Positions 37,023 to 45,314 are shown, counted from the first letter of the stretch. The stretch is DNA of 64,000 nt from Albirhodobacter sp042466415 (GCF_042466415.1 NZ_JAXHCH010000002.1:124001-188000), one strand, 5' to 3'. The notes: a model not told the origin generated them from the letters alone. Program-made: numbers and translations.

Positions 37023-37517
37023 AACGCCTACCATTCAGTACTCCCGATCGTGACATAGAAAGCCGATAGGCCCCGCGTTTTGATCCAGTTTTGGTGCAAA
37101 ATTCATGGCTTATGCGCCACTAGAAGACACCTAGTAAAATCAGGCCGTGGAGATGGTGTTTAGATCTGGTGCGTAGTTGGAAGTCCGCTTTTGGGAAGCT
37201 GCGCAGCGGCAAGGCGAATGCTGACCAAGGTCAGCTTAGGGCATCCAATAAAGCACTACGGCTGGGACTTTGCAAAGCCCGCCATCTGCGCATTTCTGAC
37301 CTTGGTGCATGGCGCGGCAAGAGCTACCGCGCAGGCAGGTCGGTGAATGTCGGCTTTTCACAATACGAACCAATGAACGCGCACCTGCAGCGAACTCCCG
37401 CTTTCCGCCCTTTTTGTTAAACGTTACTTCCGGCCCTTAGCGGACCTTCGGGCTCTGTGAGGCGAACGGCAGGTTCGAGCCCGAATTGCTGAATGCTGCA
37501 TCTTTGCTGAATGTCTG
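37023..37517. other. Degenerate interspersed sequence
   Basis: About 500 bases without a supported gene. 37260-37420 resembles in wording (CTTGGTGCATGGCGCGGC, GTCGGCTTTTC, CCGCTTTCCGCCC) the repeats near 39750 and 42420, but more decayed. I see no RNA gene here. Confidence 0.45.
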
Positions 37518-38423
37518 TTAATGGGATGTTGTTCTCAGCTGGCTCGGATTGACGCCCATCACTGCGCGAAACGCCCTCGAGAAGGCACTACTGGACCCGT
37601 ACCCATAAACGTGGGCGATCTGATCAATGGTTTGACCGGGCTTTTCGAGCGATTGGCGCGCTTTGAACATGCGCCAGTTCAAGGCGTAGTCTCCCGGCGT
37701 CTGGCCCATATGCCTTTTGAAAATCGCGGCAAAGGACGATCGAGACATCCCAGCAATCGACGCCAGATCAGCAAGGTTGTATTTCCACCCGTCAGGCTCA
37801 TGAATAGCGGAAAGGGCGGATACAATCCGCGCGTCGCGTATCCCGGAATAGAAACCGATTTGGCCGCCTTCCTGTACGAAATGCGCGCGCAGTATTGAGG
37901 CAAACAAGGCTTGGGATAGGTATTGCGTGACCGTGCGGCTGCCCATTTCATTTGTGAGAGTTTCATTCACGATCAAGGAAATGAGCGAGGAGAAGAGTGT
38001 TCCCAACTCCATCTCGCTTGTTTTAAGCAAGATCCGGGATGGCAGATCATTCACGAGAGGGTGTTGATGGGCCAAATCATATTCGAAATGACCGCAAATC
38101 ATCCGGGTCGTTGGATCTCCTTCAAGGAAAGGCTCGTTACCGGCTTGAAGGCCTGCGATAACGTCCTGACCAGATGTGGCCGGGCTATCAGGGTTGTCAC
38201 ATATCGCGTGCGAGGCGCCCTTGGGAAACAAAACTAGATCGCCTGCAGTTAGGTTTTCGGCGTGATCATCATGCTCAATAACTGCGGTGCCACGGACAAT
38301 GTAATGGAACTGTGCGAAACCGGTATCGGCTACTGACATTTTCCAATTGCCGCAAAAATTCTTCTGAAAATAGATAGAGCTTCTAAACCCCAACAGTTCA
38401 AGGACATCACTGAGTGGATCCAT
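37518..38423 (-). CDS. AraC family transcriptional regulator
   Basis: A 301-aa regulator of the same architecture as the one at 34411: an N-terminal cupin sensor (MDPLSDVLELLGFRSSIYFQ, VLFPKGASHAICD) and a C-terminal two-HTH domain (NLADLASIAGMSRSSFAAIF near residue 207, IDQIAHVYGYGSSSAFSRAF near 258). The next gene downstream of its start region, on the same strand at 38495-39469, encodes an MBL-fold enzyme that ends 72 bases before it, so the two could be co-transcribed or the regulator could act on that promoter. Confidence 0.87.
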   Translation of the reverse strand: MDPLSDVLELLGFRSSIYFQKNFCGNWKMSVADTGFAQFHYIVRGTAVIEHDDHAENLTAGDLVLFPKGASHAICDNPDSPATSGQDVIAGLQAGNEPFLEGDPTTRMICGHFEYDLAHQHPLVNDLPSRILLKTSEMELGTLFSSLISLIVNETLTNEMGSRTVTQYLSQALFASILRAHFVQEGGQIGFYSGIRDARIVSALSAIHEPDGWKYNLADLASIAGMSRSSFAAIFKRHMGQTPGDYALNWRMFKARQSLEKPGQTIDQIAHVYGYGSSSAFSRAFRAVMGVNPSQLRTTSH

Positions 38424-38494
38424 TTTGCTTGCTTTCTTTTTTCGTGTGACCCTTCGGCGGCATCAGACCGCCGCCAAAGGGTGCTTTGATCAGT

Positions 38495-39469
38495 TTATGA
38501 CACTGAAACAGGCGTGTACAAGAATGCACCTGCCTCAGTACGGGACATGCGGCCAACACCAGGGAACGGGAAATGGTAGCCCGCAACCAGAAGGTTTTCG
38601 TCAGCAGCCAAACCAAACAGCCGCTCACGTGTCTCATGTGCCGCAGCAGGATCTTGTTCAATACCCAAAGCCCATGTCGGCTCGTTCGTGCCCACGATGT
38701 AGTGAACAGAGGTATCGATCAAATGCAGCAGCTTTTCGCCATTGCTTTCCAGCATGACGGCCATGTGACCAAACGTGTGCCCAGGAGCCGCGATAGCAGT
38801 GATGCCCGGAACGATTTCGTCGCCGTCATCAACGATCTGGATCATGTTTTTGATCGGGTTCAGTTTGTCGTTGCCAAAGCTGAGCATCAGGTTGGCAAAA
38901 TTGGCCTCGGACCCTGGTGCTGATGTCCAATAGTCCAGCTCGGCCTGTGGCATAAAGTGTGCTGCATTCGGAAAGCATGCGGCGCCATTTTTCGTGACGC
39001 CACCGATGTGGTCATAGTGGCCGTGGGTCAAGAACACGTGGGTGATGTCATCCGGCGACACACCAATGGCGGCAAGCCCTGCGAAAAGGCGGCCGTTATC
39101 AGCTGTAGCATCTGGCAAGGTAATGTCGCCCATACCAGTATCGATAAGCACTTTGGCGTCGCCAGTTTCGACCAAAAAGACTGCACCCTGCATATTCGCA
39201 AAGTCTTGAGCCAGGCCATATTTGGCAAAAAGTGCATCTACGCTGCCCTCAGGTGCGTTGGCGCCAAAGATGGCTGTCGGGACAGTAAACAACATATCGT
39301 CGATGACAGTAATTTTCATGTCACCGACAGAAAACTGTGCAAGGGCGCGCAAGGGTAGGTCAGAGCCAGCTGCTCGTGCCTTAGTCGCAGATCCAATGAC
39401 GGCGGGTGCAGCAACAGCTAAAGCCCCGCCCATAAGAGCTGCGCGACGGTTGATTGTTAGATAGGACAT
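38495..39469 (-). CDS. MBL-fold metallo-hydrolase with Tat signal
   Basis: A 324-aa secreted hydrolase. The N-terminus carries NRRAALMGGALAVAAPAV, a twin-arginine signal, with probable cleavage after KARA near residue 33. The metallo-beta-lactamase fold has the zinc motif THGHYDHIGG near residue 145, a further His in APGHTFGHMAVML near 220, Asp in LIDTSVHY near 240 and the last His in GYHFPFPG near 300. It belongs to the wide glyoxalase/lactonase-like group; the substrate is unknown. Upstream (39470-39590) is AT-rich promoter-like sequence with no gene. Confidence 0.85.
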   Translation of the reverse strand: MSYLTINRRAALMGGALAVAAPAVIGSATKARAAGSDLPLRALAQFSVGDMKITVIDDMLFTVPTAIFGANAPEGSVDALFAKYGLAQDFANMQGAVFLVETGDAKVLIDTGMGDITLPDATADNGRLFAGLAAIGVSPDDITHVFLTHGHYDHIGGVTKNGAACFPNAAHFMPQAELDYWTSAPGSEANFANLMLSFGNDKLNPIKNMIQIVDDGDEIVPGITAIAAPGHTFGHMAVMLESNGEKLLHLIDTSVHYIVGTNEPTWALGIEQDPAAAHETRERLFGLAADENLLVAGYHFPFPGVGRMSRTEAGAFLYTPVSVS

Positions 39470-39590
39470 GTATGTCTCCGTGTTGAATGGTTGGGAAACA
39501 CATATCGGGTAAAATTATTGGACTTTGAATAACCGAAAGATTAATAATCCATACTTATAGTCCAAAATTACATTAAGTTCTCATACCATC

Positions 39591-40484
39591 TCAATTTCCA
39601 ACTGAATGTTTCGCCAAAATACAAACGTAGCCCAATTCCTCTTCAACTTTTTCACGATGTAGAGTTAATCGAAAGATCATATCGGCTGCCACGTGCCGCC
39701 CAATGCTTTCCGATTGCAGACCTCGGCGCAACTGCAGCGAAAGCTCCATTTGTCCGCACTGCCGACCTCGGTGCTTGGCGCAGCGAAGGTCGGCTTTCCG
39801 CCCCTTGATGCTCAAGGTGGCGACCGGCCCATAGCTGCCATTCGTGCTGAGCGCGGCGAACGGCAACTTTGAGCCCATAGTCACCGATGCTGCACGATGC
39901 ACGAGCGTCAGCTTTGCAGATTTTGGCCCCACCTCAGAGGACCGCCGCACGCGTGCCGAGTAGTTCTCGAATGCGGTGCCGTATTGGTCTTTGAGCCAAG
40001 GTTCCTCGGAAAACGGTGCGGCAATAAGCACTGCTATTCCAGCCAATCCGACTGCCATTGCCCAAGGCGCTGCCGACAGGATCATCCAACCACCGACGAT
40101 GCCAATATCAGCCATATACTGCGGGTTCTGCGAATAGCGGTACATACCCTTGGTGCGCAGGGTGCCTTTGGCTCCACCCGTTTGCGGGACACCGAAATGT
40201 GAGACTTCCATCCAAACTACGATGTTGCCGATCAGGATGAGAGGCAGGCCGACGCCAAACCGCAACCAACCCGGTACGTCCAAATCAGCCCAACCCCAGA
40301 CACCAAGCAGGATGAGAACCCCGAACAGCGTGAATGTTGGCAGCCAGACAAAGAAAAGCGTGAATGTCGTGTAGCGTTTTGGCGGCCATATGCGCCGATC
40401 AGGAAAGGCAATCGACCAGAGGATTGCCGCTAGCGTCATGGCGGCGACGCCTAGACCCAGAATAATCAGAGAGCCCTGCATCAT
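39591..40484 (-). CDS. Isoprenylcysteine carboxyl methyltransferase-like membrane protein, 3' end running into repeat DNA
   Basis: A membrane methyltransferase of the ICMT/PEMT type. Residues 1-185 look normal: four or five hydrophobic helices, then GTLRTKGMYRYSQNPQYMAD near residue 108 (cofactor motif) and PFSEEPWLKDQYGTAFENYS near 158, the usual end of the family. The frame then continues for about 110 residues (39591-39930) through non-homologous sequence that includes the interspersed repeat at 39749-39803. The original stop seems to have been lost, or the tail replaced. It is the last gene of a MerR-controlled set, overlapping the CDF gene by 4 bases. Confidence 0.7.
   Translation of the reverse strand: MMQGSLIILGLGVAAMTLAAILWSIAFPDRRIWPPKRYTTFTLFFVWLPTFTLFGVLILLGVWGWADLDVPGWLRFGVGLPLILIGNIVVWMEVSHFGVPQTGGAKGTLRTKGMYRYSQNPQYMADIGIVGGWMILSAAPWAMAVGLAGIAVLIAAPFSEEPWLKDQYGTAFENYSARVRRSSEVGPKSAKLTLVHRAASVTMGSKLPFAALSTNGSYGPVATLSIKGRKADLRCAKHRGRQCGQMELSLQLRRGLQSESIGRHVAADMIFRLTLHREKVEEELGYVCILAKHSVGN
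39749..39803. repeat. Interspersed repeat, copy A
   Basis: A 55-base segment (starts TTTGTCCGCACTGCCGACCT) that matches 42417-42471 in the same orientation with one mismatch. The two copies lie either side of the MerR/CDF gene set. Confidence 0.85.
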
Positions 40485-41116
40485 GCCTCTGCGTGTTTGT
40501 GGTCGATTTTGTCCCGCCGCTCTGCGAGGGCTTGCCGCACAATCTGAAAAGCGGACGACAGGAACAGCCCAGCCATGATTGTTGCGACGATCAAATCAGG
40601 CCAGCCTGTTGCTGTACCCCAGACGCCCAAGGCCGCGAACATGACGGCGACGTTGCCGATGGCGTCATTACGCGAACAGAGCCAGACTGAACGCACGTTG
40701 GCGTCACCATCCTTGTAGCGCACCAGTAAGAACACACTGGCAAGGTTCGTGAGCAAAGCCAGAAAGCCAACAGCGCCCATGATCTCAGCCGTGGGAACCC
40801 CGACATAGAAGACGCGGTAAACAGTCGATCCGAAGACCCAAAGTCCCATTAACAAAAGGCTGAACCCCTTGAAAAGCGCGGCATTGGTGCGGGCGCGAAG
40901 TGATGCCCCGATGACGGCCAGAGAGATACCATAGGTCATTGCATCGCCCGCAAAGTCGAGAGCATCGGCTTGCAAAGCCTGTGACTTAGCCAAGTGGCCC
41001 GCAGTCATTTCAACCGCGAACATCGTCGCGTTGAGGGCAATGACGATCCAGAGTCGTCGTTTGTAGTCGTCTGATACGCCGTCAAACTTGGCGTCGTGTC
41101 CGCAGCAACCGGCCAT
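40481..41116 (-). CDS. Cation diffusion facilitator (CDF) family metal transporter
   Basis: A 211-aa inner-membrane protein with six hydrophobic helices, the CDF core without the usual C-terminal cytoplasmic domain. The metal site is seen as QADALDFAGDAMTYG near residue 48 (helix 2, Asp-x3-Asp type) and CSRNDAIGNVAVM near residue 145 (helix 5, Asn-Asp). The N-terminus MAGCCGHDAKFD has a Cys-Cys-x-His cluster that might bind metal. The gene overlaps the methyltransferase gene and abuts the transglutaminase-like gene. With the divergent MerR regulator this suggests metal-induced efflux of Zn, Cd, Co or Pb. Confidence 0.85.
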   Translation of the reverse strand: MAGCCGHDAKFDGVSDDYKRRLWIVIALNATMFAVEMTAGHLAKSQALQADALDFAGDAMTYGISLAVIGASLRARTNAALFKGFSLLLMGLWVFGSTVYRVFYVGVPTAEIMGAVGFLALLTNLASVFLLVRYKDGDANVRSVWLCSRNDAIGNVAVMFAALGVWGTATGWPDLIVATIMAGLFLSSAFQIVRQALAERRDKIDHKHAEA

Positions 41117-41886
41117 TAGATTACCTCCTGCGTTTCAAGGTCTGATTGAGTTGGAACGAGGCTTGCCTCGCCACCGGGAATGCTCGGCACATGACCGCTC
41201 CGCATCTTCCTGACGCGGTGATTCATCCAGTGCCGAATGAGCAGGCGATAGAGAAGACCCTTGATGCCGGTCAACTGGCGGTGCGATGCATAGAATGTAT
41301 CGGGATCGTCGAAGGTGCCGAAGTCGTGGTTGATACCGGTCTTTTGGATGTAGGTGCTGGCCCCACGCCATTCGACGTTTGGGCTTTGCAGACAATCTGT
41401 GCCTGCACCATAGGCGCACAATGATTGACGCCCCGGAAACGCACCTTGCAGGGCTGCAAGCACGGCTGCATCCAGAATGAAGCCCTCAAGGTTCAACCAC
41501 TTTCCGCCATGATGGATTTCGATCCATGAGTGGATAATGTTTGGGGGGGCAACCGGATAGACCAGCTCTGGCACGACCCCCCGCTGCAATCGCTTGTCGA
41601 TGGTGAAGCCATGAAAGCGGCAAGGCACACCAAGAGCGCGCAAGAGCGCCATAAGCAGAGTGCCCTTCGTGTTGCACTGCCCATAGCCATCAGCCAGCAC
41701 CCTAGAAGCTGGCAACGCATCATCAGAATTGTAGCCGAACAGAATTTCGTTGCGGACAAAGTCATACCCTGCGCCGATCCGATCGGTTTGCGAAAGGGAC
41801 AGCCAGCCACGGTCAGTTACTAGGCACTGAATGGGGCACGCTTCGAAGTCCAGCAGGGGTGTCGGGGACAGGTATTGGTCAGTCAT
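41116..41886 (-). CDS. Transglutaminase-like cysteine protease-fold protein
   Basis: A 256-aa soluble protein with the transglutaminase core: catalytic Cys in LADGYGQCNTKGTLLMALLR near residue 72, followed by ALGVPCRFHGF, catalytic His in PNIIHSWIEIHHGGKWLNLE near residue 119, and a downstream Asp in ILDAAVL. No signal peptide is visible. It shares one base with the CDF gene and is the first gene read from the MerR-type promoter at 41915-41945. Similar proteins often act as peptidases or amidases. A role in metal response is inferred from the operon only. Confidence 0.75.
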   Translation of the reverse strand: MTDQYLSPTPLLDFEACPIQCLVTDRGWLSLSQTDRIGAGYDFVRNEILFGYNSDDALPASRVLADGYGQCNTKGTLLMALLRALGVPCRFHGFTIDKRLQRGVVPELVYPVAPPNIIHSWIEIHHGGKWLNLEGFILDAAVLAALQGAFPGRQSLCAYGAGTDCLQSPNVEWRGASTYIQKTGINHDFGTFDDPDTFYASHRQLTGIKGLLYRLLIRHWMNHRVRKMRSGHVPSIPGGEASLVPTQSDLETQEVI

Positions 41887-41914
41887 GGTGGCCTCTTGAG
41901 TCTGTGTCCCACTC

Positions 41915-41945
41915 TATCTACAATCTCTAGTGACTAGAGGTTCAA
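41915..41945 (-). promoter_or_regulatory. MerR-type promoter/operator with 19-bp spacer
   Basis: Read on the minus strand: -35 TTGAAC (41945-41940), a 19-bp spacer holding the palindrome CTCTAGTCACTAGAG (41939-41925), then -10 TAGATA (41920-41915). An over-long spacer with a central dyad is the hallmark of promoters that MerR-family activators untwist; the dyad resembles CadR/PbrR-type operators. It drives the transglutaminase-CDF-methyltransferase genes and lies next to the merR-like gene. Confidence 0.8.
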
Positions 41946-41956
41946 GAGGTTTCTCC

Positions 41957-42373
41957 ATGTTTTCTATCGGCGAGCTTTCAAAGCGCACCAAGGTCAAGGT
42001 TCCAACCATCCGCTACTATGAGGAAATGGGGCTGTTGGCAGAGGCCGAGCGCACAAGCGGCAACCAACGGCGCTATGACAAGACAGGACTGGAACGGCTG
42101 AGTTTCATTCGCCACGCGCGTGATCTTGGCTTTTCGATTGGGGCGATCTCTTCGCTGATCGAGTTGCAAGAACACCCAGACCGATCCTGTGAGGCTGCGA
42201 CAGCCATCGCCTTTTCGCAGCTGGTTGACGTGCGCGAGAAGATCAAACGGCTCAAGCTATTGGAAAAGGAACTTACGCGAATTTCAAAGGGCTGTGATGG
42301 GCACGGCATATCCGAAGACTGTTACGTGCTGGCGTCTTTGGCCGATCATGAGCTTTGTGAAAGAGATCATTGA
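41957..42373 (+). CDS. MerR family regulator, heavy-metal type
   Basis: A 138-aa activator. The start at 41957 gives the family N-terminus MFSIGELSKRTKVKVPTIRY (winged helix, residues 1-70), with YYEEMGLL and RRYDKTGLERLSFIRHARDL. A dimerisation helix follows (residues 80-118). The metal-loop region has Cys in RSCEAATAIA near residue 77, GCDGHGISEDCYVL near 118-131 and a C-terminal CERDH. These Cys/His positions fit the heavy-metal branch of MerR (Zn/Cd/Pb). It probably activates the divergent operon through the promoter at 41915-41945. Confidence 0.88.
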   Translation: MFSIGELSKRTKVKVPTIRYYEEMGLLAEAERTSGNQRRYDKTGLERLSFIRHARDLGFSIGAISSLIELQEHPDRSCEAATAIAFSQLVDVREKIKRLKLLEKELTRISKGCDGHGISEDCYVLASLADHELCERDH

Positions 42374-42416
42374 AAAGTCGATAGCGGCCATTGGCGCAGC
42401 CGTAGCGAAAGAGCGG

Positions 42417-42471
42417 TTTGTCCGCACTGCCCACCTCGGTGCTTGGCGCAGCGAAGGTCGGCTTTCCGCCC
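42417..42471. repeat. Interspersed repeat, copy B
   Basis: Matches 39749-39803 with one mismatch over 55 bases, in the same orientation. It lies between the MerR gene and the left end of the IS5-type element. Confidence 0.85.
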
Positions 42472-42556
42472 TATCTGTCGGAAGCTACGAACGGCCCTAT
42501 TTGGCTGAATCAGTAGAACCAAGAGATAACAGAAACAAGTCCGATAACCGCCAAGG

Positions 42557-43606
42557 GGCTCTGTTGCACAAAGCCTCTGATGTCCGAGGTTCCCCTTTCC
42601 CCGGACGGATTCATCCCACGCTTTCTGTGACAGGTATGCCAAGCGCGGTGTAGCCGTTCATGACGGCGATGCGGATCTGGACCTCCGCGACCTGTCGGTC
42701 AAAATCCCGCGCCATGAGGCGCTGACCCAGCAGTTTCATACAGTGCATCTTCGTTTCGGCACGGCTTCGTCGGTGGTATCCGCTCCAGTTTCGCCAGATC
42801 GCCCGGCCGAAATATTTCGCCGCCCGCAGGGCCTCATTTCTGGCGACAGCACCAGCGGTGAGGGTCTTCCACGGCTTCGCGTTCTTGCGGGGCGGTATGA
42901 CGGCGTGAGCGCCGCGTTCAGCGATCGCGTCATGGCACTTCCGGGTATCATAGGCGCCGTCAGCGGTGACGCTGCCAATCTCCTCGCCTGCCGGGATCTG
43001 GCTGAGCAGGTCGGGCAGGACCGGTGCATCACCGATATGGCTCCCGGTGATCTCGACGGCGCGGACTTCCAGTGTTTCCTCATCAATTCCGAGATGGATC
43101 TTGCGCCAAACCCGACGTTTGGGGCCGCCGTGCTTACGCGCGTGCCACTCGCCTTCGCCCTCAACCTTGATGCCGGTGCTGTCGATCAGCAGCTGCAGCG
43201 GCCCTTTGGATCCACGATACGCGATGTTGACGGCGAGGGTCTTCTGGCGGCGGCTCAGAGTGCTGAAATCGGGCACCGACCAGTCAAGGCCGACCAGGCG
43301 CAACAGGCTTTCGACAAACCCTGTCGTCTGCCTGAGTGCCATGCCGAACAACACCTTCATCGTCAGGCAAGTCTGAATGGCAGTATCGCTGTAGGTCTGC
43401 TGGCGACCACGCTTGCCTGTCGGCGCGGCATCCCAGGTCATCTCGGGATCAAACCAGATCGTCAGCGAGCCCCGGCGCTTGAGCGCTTCATTGTAGGCTG
43501 GCCAGTTTCTTGTCTTGTAGCTCGGAGGTGTGTGTCTGCTCATGCATACCAGCTACCACGCTGGATTCACAAGATGAATCCCTCACAGGCTTTGTGCAAC
43601 AGAGCC
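42557..43606 (-). mobile_element. IS5 family insertion sequence (about 1050 bp)
   Basis: Inverted repeats GGCTCTGTTGCACAAAGCCT are perfect at both ends (starting 42557 and, inverted, ending 43606), the type seen in the IS903-like group. The transposase fills the element. No target duplication is visible: the left flank ends CCGCCAAGG, the right flank starts CTTCTGGGC. The left flank also does not match the expected 5' end of the 147-aa gene copy on the right, so a deletion next to the element is likely. Confidence 0.85.
42611..43543 (-). CDS. IS5 family transposase
   Basis: A 310-aa DDE transposase, apparently intact. N-terminal part: YNEALKRRGSLTIWFDPEM and GRQQTYSDTAIQTCLTMKVL (IS903/IS1031-like). 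DDE core: Asp in LLIDSTGIKVEGEGEW near residue 122, Asp in GSVTADGAYDTRKCHDAI near residue 193, Glu in GYHRRSRAETKMHCMKLLG near residue 263. It sits between the two inverted repeats of the element. Confidence 0.9.
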   Translation of the reverse strand: MSRHTPPSYKTRNWPAYNEALKRRGSLTIWFDPEMTWDAAPTGKRGRQQTYSDTAIQTCLTMKVLFGMALRQTTGFVESLLRLVGLDWSVPDFSTLSRRQKTLAVNIAYRGSKGPLQLLIDSTGIKVEGEGEWHARKHGGPKRRVWRKIHLGIDEETLEVRAVEITGSHIGDAPVLPDLLSQIPAGEEIGSVTADGAYDTRKCHDAIAERGAHAVIPPRKNAKPWKTLTAGAVARNEALRAAKYFGRAIWRNWSGYHRRSRAETKMHCMKLLGQRLMARDFDRQVAEVQIRIAVMNGYTALGIPVTESVG

Positions 43607-43607
43607 C

Positions 43608-43702
43608 TTCTGGGCTCAGAAATTACGTTCAGCCATTAAGGCTGCTGATGCTGGACCTTCCGAAACCGACCTCGCCGAGGCTCCAATACTGACATATTGG
43701 CG
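43608..43702 (+). pseudogene. 5' part of disrupted second copy of the 147-aa gene
   Basis: Encodes FWAQKLRSAIKAADAGPSET and on to ILTYW, collinear with residues 6-37 of the intact protein at 31901-32344. The first five codons are cut off by the IS5-type element, whose right repeat ends at 43606. The reading frame then enters the IS3-type element, which starts at 43703, in the codon for Arg. Confidence 0.85.
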
Positions 43703-43741
43703 TGAGCTACTCCCCATTTGTTGGACAGGATCTGGCGTAAA

Positions 43742-44605
43742 TTAAGCTACTCTTTGCACCTGCTGATCGGGGTTGGTTGTTTTAATTCTCTGCCAATAGA
43801 CCACGGCAGGTGGCCTGCCGCCAAGCGAGGAATGCGGTCGCTTGTGATTGTAGAACTCGATCCATTTTCTGATGCCTGCTTTCGCCTCCGATCCGGTTTC
43901 CCAAGCATGCGGGTAGACGCATTCATACTTCAGGGACCGCCACAGTCGTTCGACGAAGATGTTGTCAAGGAAGCGGCCCTTGCCATCCATTGAAATGCGG
44001 ACATTTGAGCGGCTCAGTCGGTCTGTCCATGCAAACGATGTGAACTGTGAGCCTTGGTCGGTATTCATAATCTCAGGCGGGCCGAACTTGTGGATCGCTT
44101 CGTTCAACGCATCGACGCAAAACTCTGCCTCCAGCGTGTTTGAGATGCGCCAAGCCAGCACCTTGCGTGTGTGCCAGTCCATGATTGCCACAAGATACAA
44201 GAATCCGCGCCGCATTGGCAGATAGGTAATGTCGGCGCACCAGACTTGGTTGGGCCGATTTACCCGCAACCCACGCAGCAGGTAAGGATAAATCTTGTGC
44301 CCCTTTGCCGCCTTGCTGGTGTTCGGCTTCTGATAGATGGGCATGAGGCCCATCAGCCGCATAATGCGTCTGATCCGTTTCTCGTTTACGACGTGATCCT
44401 CATTTCGCAGGTGCCAAGTCATCTGGCGCACGCCGTAAAACGGGGTTTCCAGGAACTGCTTATCAATCAGCCGCATCAGGTCGAGGTTCATTTCACTTTC
44501 GCCTTTCGGCTCATAATAGAACGAGGATCGAGAGATCGACAGCAACGCGCATTGCTTCCCAACAGACAGCCCAGGCAGATTGGGCTCAACCATCTTGCAC
44601 CTCAT
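43742..44605 (-). CDS. IS3 family transposase OrfB
   Basis: A 287-aa integrase-core transposase. DDE residues: VWCADITYLPMRRGFLYLV near residue 120, IMNTDQGSQFTSFAWTD near residue 180, and DNIFVERLWRSLKYECVYP near residue 217. The N-terminal HTH-like region reads CALLSISRSSFYYEPKGE. The ATG at 44605 overlaps the OrfA stop (ATGA). In this family a fused OrfAB product is usually also made by frameshifting. Confidence 0.93.
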   Translation of the reverse strand: MRCKMVEPNLPGLSVGKQCALLSISRSSFYYEPKGESEMNLDLMRLIDKQFLETPFYGVRQMTWHLRNEDHVVNEKRIRRIMRLMGLMPIYQKPNTSKAAKGHKIYPYLLRGLRVNRPNQVWCADITYLPMRRGFLYLVAIMDWHTRKVLAWRISNTLEAEFCVDALNEAIHKFGPPEIMNTDQGSQFTSFAWTDRLSRSNVRISMDGKGRFLDNIFVERLWRSLKYECVYPHAWETGSEAKAGIRKWIEFYNHKRPHSSLGGRPPAVVYWQRIKTTNPDQQVQRVA

Positions 44606-44895
44606 TTGTCGGTCCAGGGTTTGAGCTTTCTTGCCAAAAAATCGTTGGCGACGGCCAACTCCCCAATCTTGGCGTGCAGGTCTTTGACCTGCTCTTCATC
44701 GACTTCCGGTGCCTTCCGGCCGCCACGCTCAAATACGCCAGACGCACCTTCAAGCAGAGCACGTTTCCATTGATGGATCATCGTGGGATGCACGCCGAAC
44801 CGACTGGCCAGCTCGCTGACCGTCTCTTCGCCCTTCAGCGCTTCCAACGCTACCTTGGCTTTGAATTCTGGATGATGTTGCTTCCGTTTCGACAT
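44602..44895 (-). CDS. IS3 family transposase OrfA
   Basis: A 97-aa DNA-binding protein with the helix-turn-helix LASRFGVHPTMIHQWKRALL near residue 28 and a leucine-zipper-like C-terminal half (VKDLHAKIGELAVANDFLAR). Together with OrfB it is the transposase of the element at 43703-44975. Confidence 0.92.
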   Translation of the reverse strand: MSKRKQHHPEFKAKVALEALKGEETVSELASRFGVHPTMIHQWKRALLEGASGVFERGGRKAPEVDEEQVKDLHAKIGELAVANDFLARKLKPWTDK

Positions 44896-44979
44896 CGTCG
44901 ATCTCCTTCGTGTTGAAGATCAACAGACAACAAATCGCAGCTTACGTCAGTGTCCTAATTTTAGGGGGTAGCTCAGGCG

Positions 44980-45313
44980 TCCACATGTATCCCGCCATGG
45001 CGCACCCATACTTTGGGGGATCGCGTCTCGTCACCCTCGGCTGAGAGGCGGCTGGATCACAACCTCCCAGCTTGTCGCGATTGAGGTCGACCAGGGTTGG
45101 GCGCGCACCGCGTCGCGGTGGTACGCGCTGGGCCAACCCTTTTCCGTTTATGAGGTAACAATAGCCCAAGGCCTTGGGATCGAGGCGGCGCCTGCTGGTT
45201 TCGTGCAGATCGATGTTCCTGGCTATCGGCCGCTTGATAACATGTCGCTGCTCAATCAACTTCTGGTGGCCTGGCGGGACCGGATATCACAGGACGACTC
45301 GGGAGGGAAATAA
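44980..45313 (+). pseudogene. 3' part of disrupted second copy of the 147-aa gene
   Basis: Encodes PHVSRHGAPILWGIASRHP through SQDDSGGK to a TAA at 45311-45313. It is about 80% identical by hand to residues 38-147 of the protein at 31901-32344. Joined to 43608-43702 it gives 142 codons in one frame, and with the five missing N-terminal codons the same 147-residue length as the intact copy. Confidence 0.88.
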
Positions 45314-45314
45314 T

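Larger units (their letters stand above)
43703..44975 (-). mobile_element. IS3 family insertion sequence (1273 bp) with 4-bp target duplication
   Basis: Ends TGAGCTACTCCCC (left) and, inverted, TGAGCTACCCCCT (right). The flanking GGCG at 43699-43702 is repeated at 44976-44979, a 4-bp target duplication as in the IS407-like group. Removing the element and one GGCG restores the open frame of the 147-aa gene copy exactly. Both transposase frames are intact. Confidence 0.93.

Noticed and set aside
37440..37480. GGTTCGAGCCC resembling a tRNA T-loop
   Set aside because: No T-stem pairing, acceptor stem or anticodon arm could be built around it.
42367..42642. 91-codon minus-strand frame next to the IS5-type element
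   Set aside because: It spans the interspersed repeat and the IS end; it is composed of repeat-derived sequence, not a gene.
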